Notes: generated by a model not told the origin, from the letters alone. 64,000 nucleotides of DNA from Lateolabrax maculatus (GCA_031216445.1 CM062219.1:17645001-17709000); one strand, 5' to 3'; counted from the stretch's first letter, positions 43,462 through 54,847 are shown. Numbers and translations are program-made.

Positions 43462-46400
43462 AAAACACACAGACAGACATATACTTTTGCCACATCCCCT
43501 TTCATAACTCAAACCATTTGTCGTTTGACTCTTGTGTGAGGCATCATGGCAGTTTCCTTTTTGCCCCCATTGGTGACGGTTGTGTGTGTGACAATGATTA
43601 GTGTACGTGGTCACAGATATTGCGAATTTGCGCTTATTTTATTTTTGTTGTCATAAAACTGACAACCATGAAAGAAAGATTTGACTGTGGCATATAAACT
43701 GTACCTTAACCAGGCGAACGGTAACTCCTGCACTGCCGAGATGTTGACCAAATCACTATCAATTGCAATCTTCAGTTGCAATACAGCTCAATAACAACAC
43801 CTGTATTGTGTGTTTAGCTCATGTATATGGAAATTCAAAATGAGTGACAGAAAGTTGTCTTTTTAACTTTACTGTCACACAGACCCCTACCAGGCTTTCA
43901 TCATCGTTTTCCAGAGCTCAGTTTTCGTCGTCTACTCCTAAACGTAAAAGCGGCACATAAATGTAGCCATTTACCTCTAGTTGTTCGAGCAGCGTGGTGG
44001 CCTGCTGGCGGCATCTGAACTCCTGAGGCACAATGGAGTTGGGGGCAGTGGTTGGTGGTTTGTAAGAGTCTGATGGGGCAGGAGATCCATCAGTGGTGTT
44101 CAGTAGGACTTCTTTTACAATGTCGGCAGGGGATTTAAACACTAAGGGGGTCTCAGCTGACACGGACTCCTTCTTGGAAGAGTGTCTGCTCTCGGGGGGC
44201 TTGTAACCTGTGGGGAAAATGACCCTGGGCTCCACCTTGGAGAAGTCTGGTGTGCGGTAGCTCAGAGGCCCTTTTCTAGAAATATAATAAAATGAATGGT
44301 TAGTGCTTTTAATGAAAAACAAAACTTTTCTGGTAAAACTAAATAACGATGGGAATACAGCTCACCTGGATTCATCCACTTCAGCAGCTTTACGCCTTGC
44401 GCCTGTCCTCAGCTCTTTATCAAGACTTGTGGTGTGATGTTTAAATTTTAATGAGTCTGCCCTGACTGTGCTGTAGGAACGCGTCTTTGAACTTGTGGCT
44501 TCGGGAGAGTGCTGCTTCATCTTCCTTGGTGAGGGAGTGGGCTGTTTATGATGCTTATCTGACGCCTTTAAAGGCCCATCACTTACTCTGCTGGAATGAT
44601 TTGACATAACTTCTTCAGAAAACATGGCTGCTGGCTGGAGAGAAGCCCCAAAATTTATCTGGGCACAACGAGGACTGAACTTGAGGCTTGTGTGGCTCCT
44701 GGGTGATTCTGGAAGACTTTCTGTGAAGCTCATCTCTGGAAAAGTTTCAGCTTCTATTCCTGGAGCGGCAGCTATTTCCTCAGCAGTGAAGTGGAGAAGG
44801 TGGGGCAAAGAGGGGGCTGTAGCAGGTGAGGCAGGCTGGGATATTGGGCAGTGACGATTGGAGACTCCTTTGGAAATATAGTTATCAGCCAAGCCACTCA
44901 CAGTTCCAAGCTCTCTTGATGTGCTATTGTGTTCCCTTTTCTTTCTCTTCCTGTAACCCCTCTTACTCGCTTCCTCTCCATCATTCTCCTCCTCTGTCTC
45001 AGGGAGGCCTATCCCCTCCTCTTGTTTCATGTGCCCCACCTCCTCATCCACCCTCCATGCTTTTAAGCTTCCCGTCAAGTCATCACCTGCCAAAGACATT
45101 GAGAGGTGAGAAATAGGAAGACAGGTTTCAAGACAACATACACACAGCATAAATTGTTTCCCACAATAAAGCAGTTGCCTTGACCAAGTTATAAATTCAA
45201 ATTCAAAGGGCTTTACTGGTATGACCGTATTTTTTCCAAGAACTATATGAATATTGACCCTAACTTGCAGTAAATTCAGAACATTGTTCAGTTGTTTTCC
45301 TTATTGTTGCTTGACTCTCACTGTTCAGAATGATGTATGTCCAGAGTTTGACCTTAAAAGGCTCATTTCACACTCATCTGCTAAAGGAGGAAAATTTCTT
45401 TGTCACTTCCTTAAATCTGTAACACGTGTACGTAGCAGCAGGATTTACAGCTAGTTTGGAAGCCAATTGTGGTCCAACATGCAATTTACACAAATGTGAT
45501 GAGGAGACTTGAAGCCTCCTGTGCACATACACCGAGAACATACTTTTCAGTAAAGTAGGAAACATCTTGCATTAAACCTTTTGAAACAAACAATACTTGC
45601 ATATTCATAAATTCTGGATTTTTCAACAAGGGAGAAGCAATAGATGTAATTACAGAACTCTTTTCTGAAAGACACAAATGTTTCTATATGTCTTAAACCA
45701 TGTTTTGAGGGGATCTACACAGGGAAAAAATGACAGGCAGACATTTGAAACTCATAAATCTGTTACCCTACTGTTGCCTGGTAATACAGTTTAAGTGCTG
45801 ATCGATTTGTAAAATGAGCCCACTTTTTGCTTTGTTTTTTTTTGTCTCACTATATACCCATTAGCTCTGAACCATGAACCATTCATACCTTTTTTCCCCA
45901 TATGTTGTATGTGAATATTGATATTGCATTGTGGAACTGATGCTTTCTCCTCTTTCTCCGCTGTGTCAAATAGGCAAACTAGGCATAAATAATAAATAAA
46001 TCTGGTGACATCAACCTGGGGTTTAGGAAATCCTAATGGCCATTTTTCACAGTTTTCTGACATGTTATAGTCCTAACAATACATTTAGAAAATATTGGTA
46101 GAACTGATGGCTGCCTGGAGCTCTAGAAAAAATATATTCAAACTAGTAAGACACGATGTGCTGGTTTGCTGTGATTTGTAGTTAATGAACTTAAACATGC
46201 AAAACAAGTGGTATGGTCCCTTAAGTGCATAAGTACAGTGACTAGAACATTAAAACTATAAGACTCACATGGTGACAGTATTTGTAGATCCTCTCCTAGT
46301 GATTCAGTGTGGGACAGATGTTCACTCAGGTTGTAACTTAGTTCCTCAGTTGGTGTTTCCCTTTCATGCCCACTAGGGTCCGCCTCCTCTGGGCTGAGGG

Positions 46401-46629
46401 GTCCAGGGTCACCACAAGTTTGCCCCAACTCCACATCCTCCAGTGCTTCAGACAGTCCAATGATACCATTCTCATCCATCTGGCTAACAAAGTCATCATC
46501 TTTTTCTGCATTTTCTTCATCCTCATCCTCCCACATATCCTCAGATATTACAGAACTGCTGGGTGAGGTGCGGACAGGGGCAGGGGTCCAGAAAAGAACC
46601 CCTGCTGTGGTGTTTTGTCTGGTCTCCAT
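30967..46629 (-). CDS. akna: AKNA (microtubule-organising / AT-hook protein), complete coding region
   Basis: Large, mostly disordered protein. Human AKNA was first described as an AT-hook transcription factor and later as a centrosomal (subdistal appendage) microtubule organiser. Coding exons, 5' to 3': 46629-46269, 45086-44366, 44275-43975, 42965-42891, 40464-40308, 40035-39935, 39824-39765, 39677-39559, 39449-39278, 38573-38410, 38206-38042, 37760-37520, 37222-37116, 36883-36621, 36440-36296, 35779-35630, 35400-35261, 34913-34812, 34236-34147, 34029-33934, 33687-33546, 31219-30967. They sum to 4125 nt, 1374 residues (human about 1439), with all phases joining. Landmarks: basic KRGYRKRKKR (~150-160); AKNA core with PDFSKVEPRVIFP (~370) and EDYNRLLTKYAEAENTIDRL (~462); SPETDSGFVGSESSR (~884); coiled coil AIQTLQTEVSRLKERLESCL (~1055); CPQC (~1205) and CRHCPRCGC (~1225) clusters; poly-Pro run; C-terminal AIRAARHMKQTSGHMARSL. 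Start METRQ is preceded by an in-frame TGA. Confidence 0.95.
31536..33180 (-). mobile_element. Decayed LINE (non-LTR retrotransposon) fragment in the last akna intron
   Basis: Read on the minus strand, broken frames match a LINE protein common in teleosts: EASVRGVFNS and MESEWAVFRAFIVEAA near 33120-33000, then SGNRISRRSRG and TDLQHALERFAAGCEA near 32250-32110 in the reverse transcriptase region. The end near 31550 has CTTATCCGGGGCCGGGTTG, which I know as the plus-strand view of the same repeat's 3' part. Frames are interrupted by stops and shifts, so it is inactive. The clade is not determined. It shares akna's orientation. Confidence 0.8.
33550..33570 (-). repeat. CCA trinucleotide run coding for polyproline in akna
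   Basis: Six consecutive CCA codons close the exon at 33687-33546. Human AKNA is also Pro-rich here, but this copy is a pure microsatellite and is probably length-polymorphic. Confidence 0.85.
35424..35516. repeat. Compound TA/CA/GATA microsatellite in an akna intron
   Basis: An interleaved ATAC, CA, TA and GATA array directly upstream (in akna sense) of the exon at 35400-35261. Confidence 0.9.
40655..40885 (+). mobile_element. LINE reverse-transcriptase C-terminal fragment (frame intact)
   Basis: An open frame of 76 residues ending in TGA begins RQRLYHLRCLRGF and contains SFCTCTIESIPTGSMTVWFG and HLALQRVLWSAERPI. This matches the C-terminal part of fish LINE polymerases (pattern CTIES-LTG-ITVWYG--ALQRV). 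It lies antisense in an akna intron and is only a short 5'-truncated piece. The intact frame suggests a fairly recent insertion, but it is far too short to be active. Confidence 0.75.
41400..41487. repeat. AC microsatellite ending in a G run
   Basis: About 39 uninterrupted AC units pass directly into nine G. Confidence 0.95.
42291..42515 (+). repeat. Teleost dispersed repeat (TTTATTTATGTAGTGCC family)
   Basis: Contains CAATTTTATTTATGTAGTGC, GGAAAAACTCCCTTTTAAAA, GGCAGAAACCTCGAGAAGAA and CGACCGGTTGGGTTGAGAGG in the order known for this very common fish repeat. The copy is well preserved. Confidence 0.75.
43421..43460. repeat. AC microsatellite
   Basis: About 20 AC units in an akna intron. 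Confidence 0.95.
45190..45232 (+). repeat. Short teleost dispersed repeat fragment
   Basis: ATTCAAATTCAAAGGGCTTT followed by ACTGGTATGAC resembles a common fish repeat with the word CAAAGGTGCTTTATTGGCATGA. It is only a fragment. Confidence 0.4.
46020..46085 (+). repeat. Fragment of the 51.5-kb type teleost repeat
   Basis: GGCCATTTTTCACAGTTTTC and TGACATGTTATAGTCC match the distal part of the family seen at 51480-51790. Confidence 0.55.
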
Positions 46630-46865
46630 TCACCTTTCAGCCAATTGTCCTTTCAGGTCTCAGTTACGGTCTCAGCCAGGCACAGGAACCTTCTGCGTCT
46701 TTTCTTGCTGATCTGGCTCTGCAGTGAGGTCCACTTTCAAAGCCATGGCTACAGAAGTTTACAGATTGCAGGTCATGTCAGTAAACTGGTAACAGTCCAG
46801 AGGTACAGCTAAGGAGGACTTATCGGTCAGTCTTGAGGAAGAGAAGGTCTCTTTGGAAGCAGTTC
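46630..46865 (-). other. akna exon 2, 5' untranslated part with an upstream ORF
   Basis: The acceptor TTTCAG lies just upstream of 46865 on the minus strand. An ATG near 46746 opens a 24-codon upstream frame (MALKVDLTAEPDQQEKTQKV...) that ends before the METRQ start, and a TGA sits directly before the METRQ codon. The upstream frame could lower translation of akna. Exon extent is inferred from splice signals. Confidence 0.55.
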
Positions 46866-47059
46866 CTGAAACATGAAATAGTACCAGCTGTTTAGTATCT
46901 ATAACAATTTAATGGTCTCCAGAGGGAATCAATTAAACAAGAAAATGTACAAGGACAAGTTAATAAAAAGAAAATACTCATAGTGCGTAATGAATTATTC
47001 TGTACAATAATCCAACAGAACTGTATCTCCAGCAGTAAAAGATGATAAACTGTGCAAAT

Positions 47060-47250
47060 ATGTAAATTAATCAATCAACTGAAATCAATTAATCAGCAAC
47101 AATCTCAATTAACTGATTAATAGTTTTGTAAATTTCTTAAGCAAAATGCAAACACAAAAAAAGAAAAGTATCACTGGTTCCAGTTTATCAGATGTGAATA
47201 GTTGCTGGTTTTCTATGTCACTTAGTAATAATCGTTAGTTGAAGCCCTAC
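47060..47250 (+). repeat. Teleost dispersed repeat copy
   Basis: Contains CTGGTTCCAGTTTATCAGAT, GTTGCTGGTTTTCTATG and the end word TAATCGTTAGTTGAAGCCCT, as in the family at 51480-51790 and 11855-12036. Confidence 0.6.
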
Positions 47251-49927
47251 AATAGACAAAGAAACTTGCTGTAGAATTTGCATATTTGTGATTAGATTCC
47301 TAATTCCTCTGAGTGAAAATCACAATCTCTGGGACCACTTATTTTTAAAAGTCCTAAACGACAGCAGCCGAGCAGTTAAGACTGTGCTGCTAATCTCTAA
47401 AGCAATTCAAACTACTGGAGTGATTTGACGGTCGAGGGAGTCATCAGTCTGTCTTTTTACTCACATACAGCTGTTCTCCTTTGTAAACAAACATCTACAC
47501 TCCATATATCAGTTGTTACATGTCCCACTGCATCTCTCATAAATAGTGTGTGTATCATTCGCCAACAGGAGGAATTGCTGCTGTGTGAAGTCCTAAGGGG
47601 GCAATACATAGGCTTAAATGCTGTCATAAGGAAAGGCTTTTTTAAAATCCTTTTAAACAAAGAGTCAATGCCACATATAGCAATCAAAGCACAAAATATC
47701 TAATATCCAACTTAACTAAGTCATATTGTAGTTATTAAAACCAAAATAATTCACGGAAAATCATGTTACTGCTTGAATTTTTCCAAGACAGGTAGAAGCC
47801 TGGCCTATTAAAAACACATCTGATTATCATTTAGAAGCATTTAGGTCAGCTGTTCCCTTAACCATGGCTTCCATCCCATTTTTGGAAAAGTAATCAGTGA
47901 GAGCGTAGATTGTGCTGATGTAGGTGCATCTGATGACTTTCACATATTAATATGACAGACAGGTGTCATATTAACAGCTGTGGAAGTGGATCAGGGGACT
48001 GGTTGGTTATATCCTGACAATTCAGCACAAACCACTTTCAAAACATTTAAACTTGACACTGTATTGGGAATTGTTTAATTGTTTTCAGCAGTGTCTATGT
48101 GATAGTGACTGTGTGTCATTGTGGGTTTTTGATTTTGTGATTAAAGTTTTGTTAAAATGCAGTATTTCTGAAATTATAAATTGATTCATTGACAAATCAA
48201 TCGCCCAAAAAATCCAAATACTGCTGGTTCATCATTGTAAATTGAAAATATTTGGGTTGTTCTGGATAAGAGAGCAATTTGAAGATGTCTCCTTGGGATT
48301 TTTATTTTATGTATCATGCACTTGGATGTGGTAGTGGTGTTTTTACATTTTGTCTGACATCTTGTGTGAGGTGCAGCGCTTAAGGACTCGTTTCCAGGGT
48401 GATACAAACTCTGTGTTAGTTTACACAACAGATAAGCATTCATTTTATTGCCCCCTGCTCAAATCCTGAGCTATCAGGTCGCATCACTCAGCAGTTATAG
48501 TTCCTTATTATAGACAAACATATTATACATGTAACAGAGCTCGGATTAGACTGCTAGTTCACAATGTCTCATCAAGTCCCCCAAGTATTTGCCTAGAGCT
48601 GGAACGCTCACTATGGCAACTCCACAACATGAACAAGAGCTGCGCTTTTCAGCGTCTGCAATAAAACATCCCTGACAAGTCTTAACATACTGTGTTACAG
48701 CTTCACTGCCAGGGCCTCAGTCTGTTACAGCCCTGCAAAGAGGAACATCCACCAAATTCTCAAATATGACAAAAGACTTTGAGTCTTTCTCTATATAAAC
48801 TTTCATTAAGAAATTTCACATAATGTAATTATCATCTTGATGTGCATGCGTGTACACTTTTCTGCTTCAATATCACTTTGATGGTGATTGAACCGCCTGT
48901 TGCAGGGATTATGCATAAAAGGAGTTATTCAACAAGGTATGCATTTAAACACTGCATTGAATAGTTTGGGTTTTTTGAAGAAGCAGGTAAAAAACAACCC
49001 GAAAATCAAGTCACAGACCTTAACAAGTGACACTATTAGAGAAACTTGTCAACTTAATGCAAGGAAATTAGCATTTAAAAACCAGAAGTAAAGTACGTTC
49101 TGTACAGCAGCACTCAGATTCTCATTAGGAAAAGTGGTCACCATGAATCTTCGCTTCTTTCACCAACATCCCAGATTACCACAACAAGATTATTAGCCCG
49201 GTGCTTCTTACAGCGTCTCTTCTCCGACACACAAACCTAACACACAAACCTGTCAGGAGAGTATTTTTTTTTGCTCAGAAATCCAGACACACTCACGTGT
49301 ACCGTCGGACACTTGTTTTGATTGTGTTAGAGACAAACACAAGGCTCAGTGTGTGGGACTGACAGACTCACGTCGTGCTCTCTCTACAACCCTTTCATAC
49401 ACAAATAAGCAGAGAGTCTCCATGTTGGCCAACATGGCAAACTCACCATGCATTTAAAGCAGACCACAAGGAATGAGAGCACACAGCTCAGCGGACAAAC
49501 AACTTGAGAGGTCAATTTAGAAAAACAATAACTTCAGAATAGAAAGAGTTGGAGCTCACAGTATAATTATAACTTTATTTCCCTTTTCCTCCTCTAACAT
49601 ACAAGAGTTTCCAGGGACTCGCAATGAGGAGTAAACCCCTGCCAGGAGACAAGGACAACAATATGTGCAGGTGTTTGATTAAAACTTGGTGAAAACTGAA
49701 AGGTGAAAGGTGAAAAGCAACTAGATATATTTATATATTTATATATATAAGTATTTAAGTTAAATTTTCAGATACTTTATTTTATGCAACTATATACTTG
49801 TAATGCCTTACATTTTAATGGGAAAGGTACTTATTAAGATGTTACCAAAAATATTTAAGATAAGCTTATAAAATATGCTGCATGGTTATTATTTAAACTA
49901 TTCATACAGTCTATAAATGTGTCAAAA

Positions 49928-50275
49928 TCATCTCCACTTCAACCAGCTAAAACATTGAACATACTGCCAACTAAGGCTCGATACTTTTTTGGTTACTGTG
50001 TCTGTAGCACTTAGAACCAAAGGTTGGCAATAAATGTCAGATTTGTACTCTTCTTTATTAATGCTTAGATCAGATAGGTCCTGATTTAAATCAAAATTTT
50101 GCCCGTTTAGGAGAAGTTCTTGTACAGCTGCTAGAAGAACCTGTCTATATATAAGTAAGATATTTTTAAAGTCTTGGCAGTTGTACCAAAACTCAGGTAT
50201 TGTATCTACACTAGTTACCAAACATTTCCATGGCTTGTCAGCAGACATTTTGACTTGTCGTAGTAAAAATAGCAC
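49928..50275 (-). other. Unassigned open frame in akna intron 1
   Basis: A 115-codon minus-strand frame (ATG-initiated part begins MSADKPWKCLVTSVDTIPEF) in AT-rich DNA. The composition is protein-like, but I recognise no family. It has no evident promoter, splice or poly(A) context of its own. It may be chance, a decayed retrocopy or part of a mobile element. Confidence 0.2.
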
Positions 50276-50469
50276 ACATCAGTATTACCAATACCATTAA
50301 CAATGGCTCTGTTCTATTCAAGTGTCCCAGTGAGCCGCGAAAGTGTGACAGCGAAATACACCTGTATTTTTCCTACTGTGACATGTAAAAAAGTCCTCTG
50401 TGGAAATGGCCTATCCCCAGCCATACTGCTTACATATATTTATGCATCTGTTTTTAGCTAATAATATAA

Positions 50470-50605
50470 AATATTAAAACATTTTGCTGATAAAACATAC
50501 GTCCCTTAACTTCGGTAAAACGTTGAGCGTAGGACTTTGAGTATTTTTGCATTGTTGTATTTCTTCTTTTGTTCTACTTAAGTAAAGGTTCTGAATACTT
50601 TCGTC
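50470..50605 (+). repeat. Partial copy of the GGTGGAAGAAGTAC-type fish repeat
   Basis: Ends in CTACTTAAGTAAAGGTTCTG and AATACTTTCGTCTATCGCTG, the terminal words of the family seen at 27015-27285. Confidence 0.5.
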
Positions 50606-51479
50606 TATCGCTGTGTGGGCTACTGAGATTGGCCAGACTGGAAGCAGACAGCAACAAACTTCTAGTGAAATCAAAGCCATTTATAAATTCAAAAAACTTT
50701 GTAGGTTTTCCATAATTTTTGGATTTCTGATCTTCTCTTTAGTAAGAATAAAGGAAAGAAACAACTCACCTGTTGCTCTGCTCATGCTCTCTGTTCATTA
50801 CCGGAACAACTAAGGATTTATCTCAGCTGCCAGATGGGGGGAATTAAGCTGCTCTAAAACCCTGACAGGGGGCTTCACCGATTGTAAACAGACAATGATC
50901 ATCAGTATACGTCCAGGACAAGAGGGTAGCTCAGCTCCTCGTAGACAGACAGACAGACAGCAGGGCTGTAATCACCTGCCTGTCAGGCGAGCTAAAGATG
51001 GACAGATGGGGTGGAGGTGCAGGAACAAGAGACAGAGAGAACAGAGGAGAGAAAAGGAATGACAGAATGAGTGAGGGAAAAGTGCCGGAGAGACAAAAGA
51101 GAGAGGGAGGATTTCTGCCAGGCTTTACTGCCATTTCAAGTCCCACCAAGCTGTCACACAACCAGTCAGCCCAGCCAACAAGGACACTACATGAATTTTC
51201 ATAGGATGACACTGGCTGAATTTTGAGCACAGTCAACAGAAGTGTAGCTGGAGCTGGTTCGGAGGCTGGCAGAGCTACAGTGAGCTCTTTAGGATGGCCT
51301 AGTGACTAAGATATGACAGCTAATCTTCTTAGGAGGCACAGGGAGCGCTGAGGACACAGGATTCACTATGCAGGGGGCGACTGGTGAGAAGAGTGAGTGA
51401 ATAAGGCTCTCCAACTATATAAAATACTCCCTAAAACAATCAGTTACTCCATAAAAAAACAATATCTTACATGTCTTAA

Positions 51480-51790
51480 CAATTTCAATAATAAATTAAT
51501 CATTTAAGTCATTTATCGGGCAGAAATGCCAAACATCGTCTGGTTCCAGCTCTGTGAGGATTGGCTGCTCTTTGTCTATTTTATATCATTGTTAATTCAA
51601 TATCTTTGGCTATTGGTTTGACAAAACAAGTGTTTGAAGACATAACATTGGCCCCATTGGGAAATTGTGATGGTCATTTTTACTATTTTCTAATATTTCA
51701 GACTTAAACAGTTAATTGATCAATCAAAAAAAAAAGAATCAACACGGTACACAATAATGATAAAGTTCAAGTGGCAGCCCTGATTTAATT
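51480..51790 (+). repeat. Teleost dispersed repeat, near-complete copy
   Basis: Starts at ATTAATCATTTAAGTCATTT, then GGCAGAAATGCCAAACATCG, CTGGTTCCAGCTCTGTGAGG, GACAAAACAAGTGTTTGAAG and GGGAAATTGTGATGGTCATT, ending near AAGTGGCAGCCCT. This word order is that of a very common spiny-rayed fish repeat. Confidence 0.7.
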
Positions 51791-53143
51791 ATATTACAGC
51801 ACGTATGTTTTAATTTTCTGCTCTTTTTTTTTTGTTTTGTTTATTAAGTACTTTGACCTGCATTTGTATGACAGGTGCTGTAACAAAAAGTTTATTATTA
51901 ATAACAAGAGGCCGTATTTCTTCCTGAATTTATATTCTAGTGGGCAGCCTCATCGACTTGGACATTCAGAAGCATGTTTGAGGAAATCTTACACTTAATT
52001 GAAAATGACAGAAGATTTCACACCTAATTTTCTCAAAATTTCCATTCTTATTGCTATTGCAATGTCCCTTTTTGTCAGCATCATGCAGTTCATCAAATAC
52101 CATTTACTCAAAACGTTATAAAACCTTTTGGTGCTAAGAAAGTCTGCTACTGTAGTATTGCAGCAATAACAGAAACACCTCATAATACATGGGCATGGGT
52201 ATCAAACTTCAACACTTTTTGGGTACAGACTGAAATTTGTCAGCACAGAGAATTGAAAACTATCAAGTATTGAAAGATCAGAAGATATTTCCTGATTTAA
52301 CTAATAATTTTGATGATTTTAGGCTATTTTTGATTAGACTAAGTTCTTGTACAGCAGCTGTGTGTCAAGACTAAATTAGACTTTGCATTTGAGATAGTTT
52401 GGCATATTTTGTTATATAGAAGAAAAGGGTTTCGTAAAAAATAAAGAATAAATCTTTAAATTAGTCCAGATGGGTATCAGTTACATTTTTTAAATACCGC
52501 TGCCAATATATCTGAGTAAAAGTAAAATATAAATAAAACACTCACATAAAATATCACTGAATAAATACCTGGGAATACCTGGATCACTCTGCTGTGAGGG
52601 GAATTTTACCTGTCCTTCACAAAACGCTGTTACACTTTGGCAACAGACAGCAAGTTGTGTCTGGTTACTTTTTGCTGGTAGGTCACACTGTATTCTACAA
52701 ATCTGTGCAGCCGGTTGGAGTGAAGTGTTTCCTGCACAGCCCATGTGAAAACAAACTCTCCTACCATGAGAAACACCGGTCTCCTACACTGAACGGTCCC
52801 TCTCTGATCCACAGTTTTAGGTCTGCGTCCAGAGGGGATGCTCCAGCAAAAATGGCCTACACTTTCTTTTAAAAACGATATTGTTCCCCACGTGTAGGCT
52901 GTCTTTAAACACACGTCCCGTGCTTTGCAACAACAAGAAGCTCCAGTTATTTCCACTCAAGAAAGACTTGCTCAACAACCTAGTCCAGCCAGTCAGGCCG
53001 GTGGGCTGAGGAGCACGGAGAGAACTACATCTTCGCGTTTCTGACGACAAGACGAATCCAAATACCGCTGTCGTGGAGGAAAAAAAAAAAAAAAAAGTAA
53101 CTTTGTTGGCACTTGCACCAGCAGCACTGCGCTGCAGACTCAC

Positions 53144-53480
53144 CTCTCAGGAGACGCAGATGCGGACCGTCCTCACGCGGCCCTCGCGGCTAACGCGGCC
53201 GGTCGCCTTGAAAACCGCAAAACTTCAGAGAGAAGACCCGCCCCCGTGTCGCCATGGCGCACACACCACAACAAACCAGCGCCGACACCTCCCCGGTGAC
53301 TGAGGTTTCCTCAAACACTTTTTCAAGCCTACACACTCGCCCAAAAACAAACACCTGGTCGCGGTTTGTTTTGTCTTCGCTGCAGTAACGGCGGGTAACG
53401 GCGGGTAACGGCTGCCACGGTCGGTGCCGACAGTTGGTTACCGTTAACAGCTTTGCTCCCAACTTACACACCGAAAACAA
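53144..53480 (-). other. akna non-coding exon 1 (inferred)
   Basis: On the minus strand a strong donor CTGAGAG/GTGAGTC ends the exon at 53144. Upstream is CpG-rich sequence with no long conserved frame. A 21-codon frame MATRGRVFSLKFCGFQGDRP starts in the context GCCATGG near 53253 and stops within the exon, so it would be an upstream ORF. The transcription start is not determined; the upper boundary given is approximate. Confidence 0.5.
53386..53412. repeat. TAACGGCGGG tandem repeat
   Basis: Two complete 10-base units and part of a third, inside the akna CpG island. Confidence 0.85.
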
Positions 53481-53537
53481 CCCGCAAACAGCCCGCAAAC
53501 AACCCGCAAACAGCCCGCAAACAACCGCAAACAGCCC
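53481..53537. repeat. CCCGCAAACAR minisatellite
   Basis: Five 11-base units of CCCGCAAACA followed alternately by G and A, which gives a 22-base higher-order period. It lies near the presumed transcription start of akna. Confidence 0.85.
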
Positions 53538-54287
53538 ACGCTGAGACGGCCTTCAGCCCCGCAGTGCTGGTGTCTTCTCTCTGGAGGAGTTACACAAGTT
53601 AATTTCGGGAGTTTCGGACATTTACGAGGCTAATTATCGGTCTCGTGGAGTGCGGCACTGATTTCAGCTGTAGTAGTTCCCCGAGGCACAGCGCCTGGGC
53701 GGCGGGTGGCCCTGGGTTTAGCATTTCAGGCATCTCTCACCTCTCTAACACCGCGTATAAGCTTATTTATTTATTTATTTTCAAACAAGGGCCCTGACCT
53801 TAACGCTGACCTTGTCTGACCTCAGTCAACCATAATCTTTTAATTTGGGGAGTTTGTTCCGGGTGGTGTTGCCTGACAGGCGAAGTTCAGGACAGCATCC
53901 ACCCATGACCACAGACTGAGTGGTGATTGGTTGTGAGGCTGCTCAGGGGCGGGACTTCAGACGTTCAGAAGACAACACTGCGGTTCAAAGACGTTTCCAC
54001 CAGGGGGCGACATTTCTTTACTTTTCTACACCATCACTCATCAGGATGATTCCTGAGATCTTGTCCTCTGCTTTCCTCCTTGTGTTTATAAGGGAGGAGA
54101 ATTTTGTTTTCATCTTTATGGAATTTCCAACATAGGTTTATAAGATATACATACACATAAACAGCAAAACAGAAACAAATAACACAAAAGTTAAGTAAAA
54201 AAAAAAAAAAAAATCAATAAAATAAAATAAAAATACATTTTCAAGACATTGTGCAACTCTCAGTAACTACACATGACTGTAATGTTT

Positions 54288-54323
54288 GGGTGTCCACATG
54301 CTTTTGGTCATGCAGTGTGTGGC
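54288..54323. mobile_element. Solo terminal repeat of a Tc1-like element
   Basis: GTGTCCACATGCTTTTGGTC followed by ATGCAGTGTG is the outward end of a fish Tc1-like transposon (compare the inverted form TATGGACAAAAGTGTGCGGA at 55386). Its orientation shows the lost element lay to its left, so it is not the partner of the relic at 55378. Confidence 0.5.
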
Positions 54324-54847
54324 TCTGTAACACACTGGTTCACTTTCAAAAGATGCCAGTAGTGATGTAATATGCAGATAACCCGGCACACAACACCTGA
54401 CTGGAAGTGAACTGTACTTTTATAGGCACATTTATAAAAAAAAGTCACTATATAATGTAAGGCTTATATAGTAGACTAATTTTATACAAAGTAGAGCGAA
54501 TTAATTATTACACATTTTCTTTCATGTTTTATTTATCCTGCTTTGGTGAAATACATTTAAATTGCATGTTAAAGAGTTGGAAAAAGGGATTGAAAGTGAT
54601 CTGAGAGAAACACACAGACAGAGAGACGAACATGAAGCTGACATCAGCCCTCTCTTATCTGACGACATTGCTGCAATAATCTGTCTCAAAGAATTATATA
54701 GTCACTGGCACTGACCCAGAACCTGGTCTGCATGTCTGATCACTGCCTGTCGTAGGCCGATCTGTAAGCCAGAGGCCTGTATGTTCACTGCTTTCAGTAT
54801 GATACAAAGTATACCAATAGTATTATTACCATACCAAATTAATTAAA

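Larger units (their letters stand above)
46866..53143 (-). other. akna intron 1
   Basis: About 6.3 kb between the non-coding first exon and the start-codon exon. It carries copies of dispersed repeats (47060-47250, 50470-50605, 51480-51790), a GACA tetranucleotide array (50940-50961) and an unassigned 115-codon frame (49928-50275). No other exon was recognised. Confidence 0.6.
53150..53720 (-). promoter_or_regulatory. akna CpG-island promoter
   Basis: Dense CpG from about 53110 to 53720 with a GC box (GGGCGGG on the minus strand near 53235), a YY1-like GCCATGG context and no TATA box. It lies 6.3 kb upstream of the start codon exon, a usual arrangement for a non-coding first exon. Two short tandem repeats lie inside it (53386-53412 and 53481-53537). 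Confidence 0.6.

Noticed and set aside
52630..52956. 108-codon minus-strand frame upstream of akna exon 2
   Set aside because: It lies in akna intron 1, has no splice signals consistent with inclusion and no known similarity.
53190..53498. 102-codon minus-strand frame in the akna CpG island
   Set aside because: It is explained by CpG-rich sequence with few stops and overlaps the presumed non-coding exon; only the short MATRG upstream ORF inside it has a good start context.
53476..53537. Regularly spaced repeats considered as a CRISPR array
   Set aside because: Units are 11 bases without spacers, in a vertebrate promoter; it is a minisatellite.
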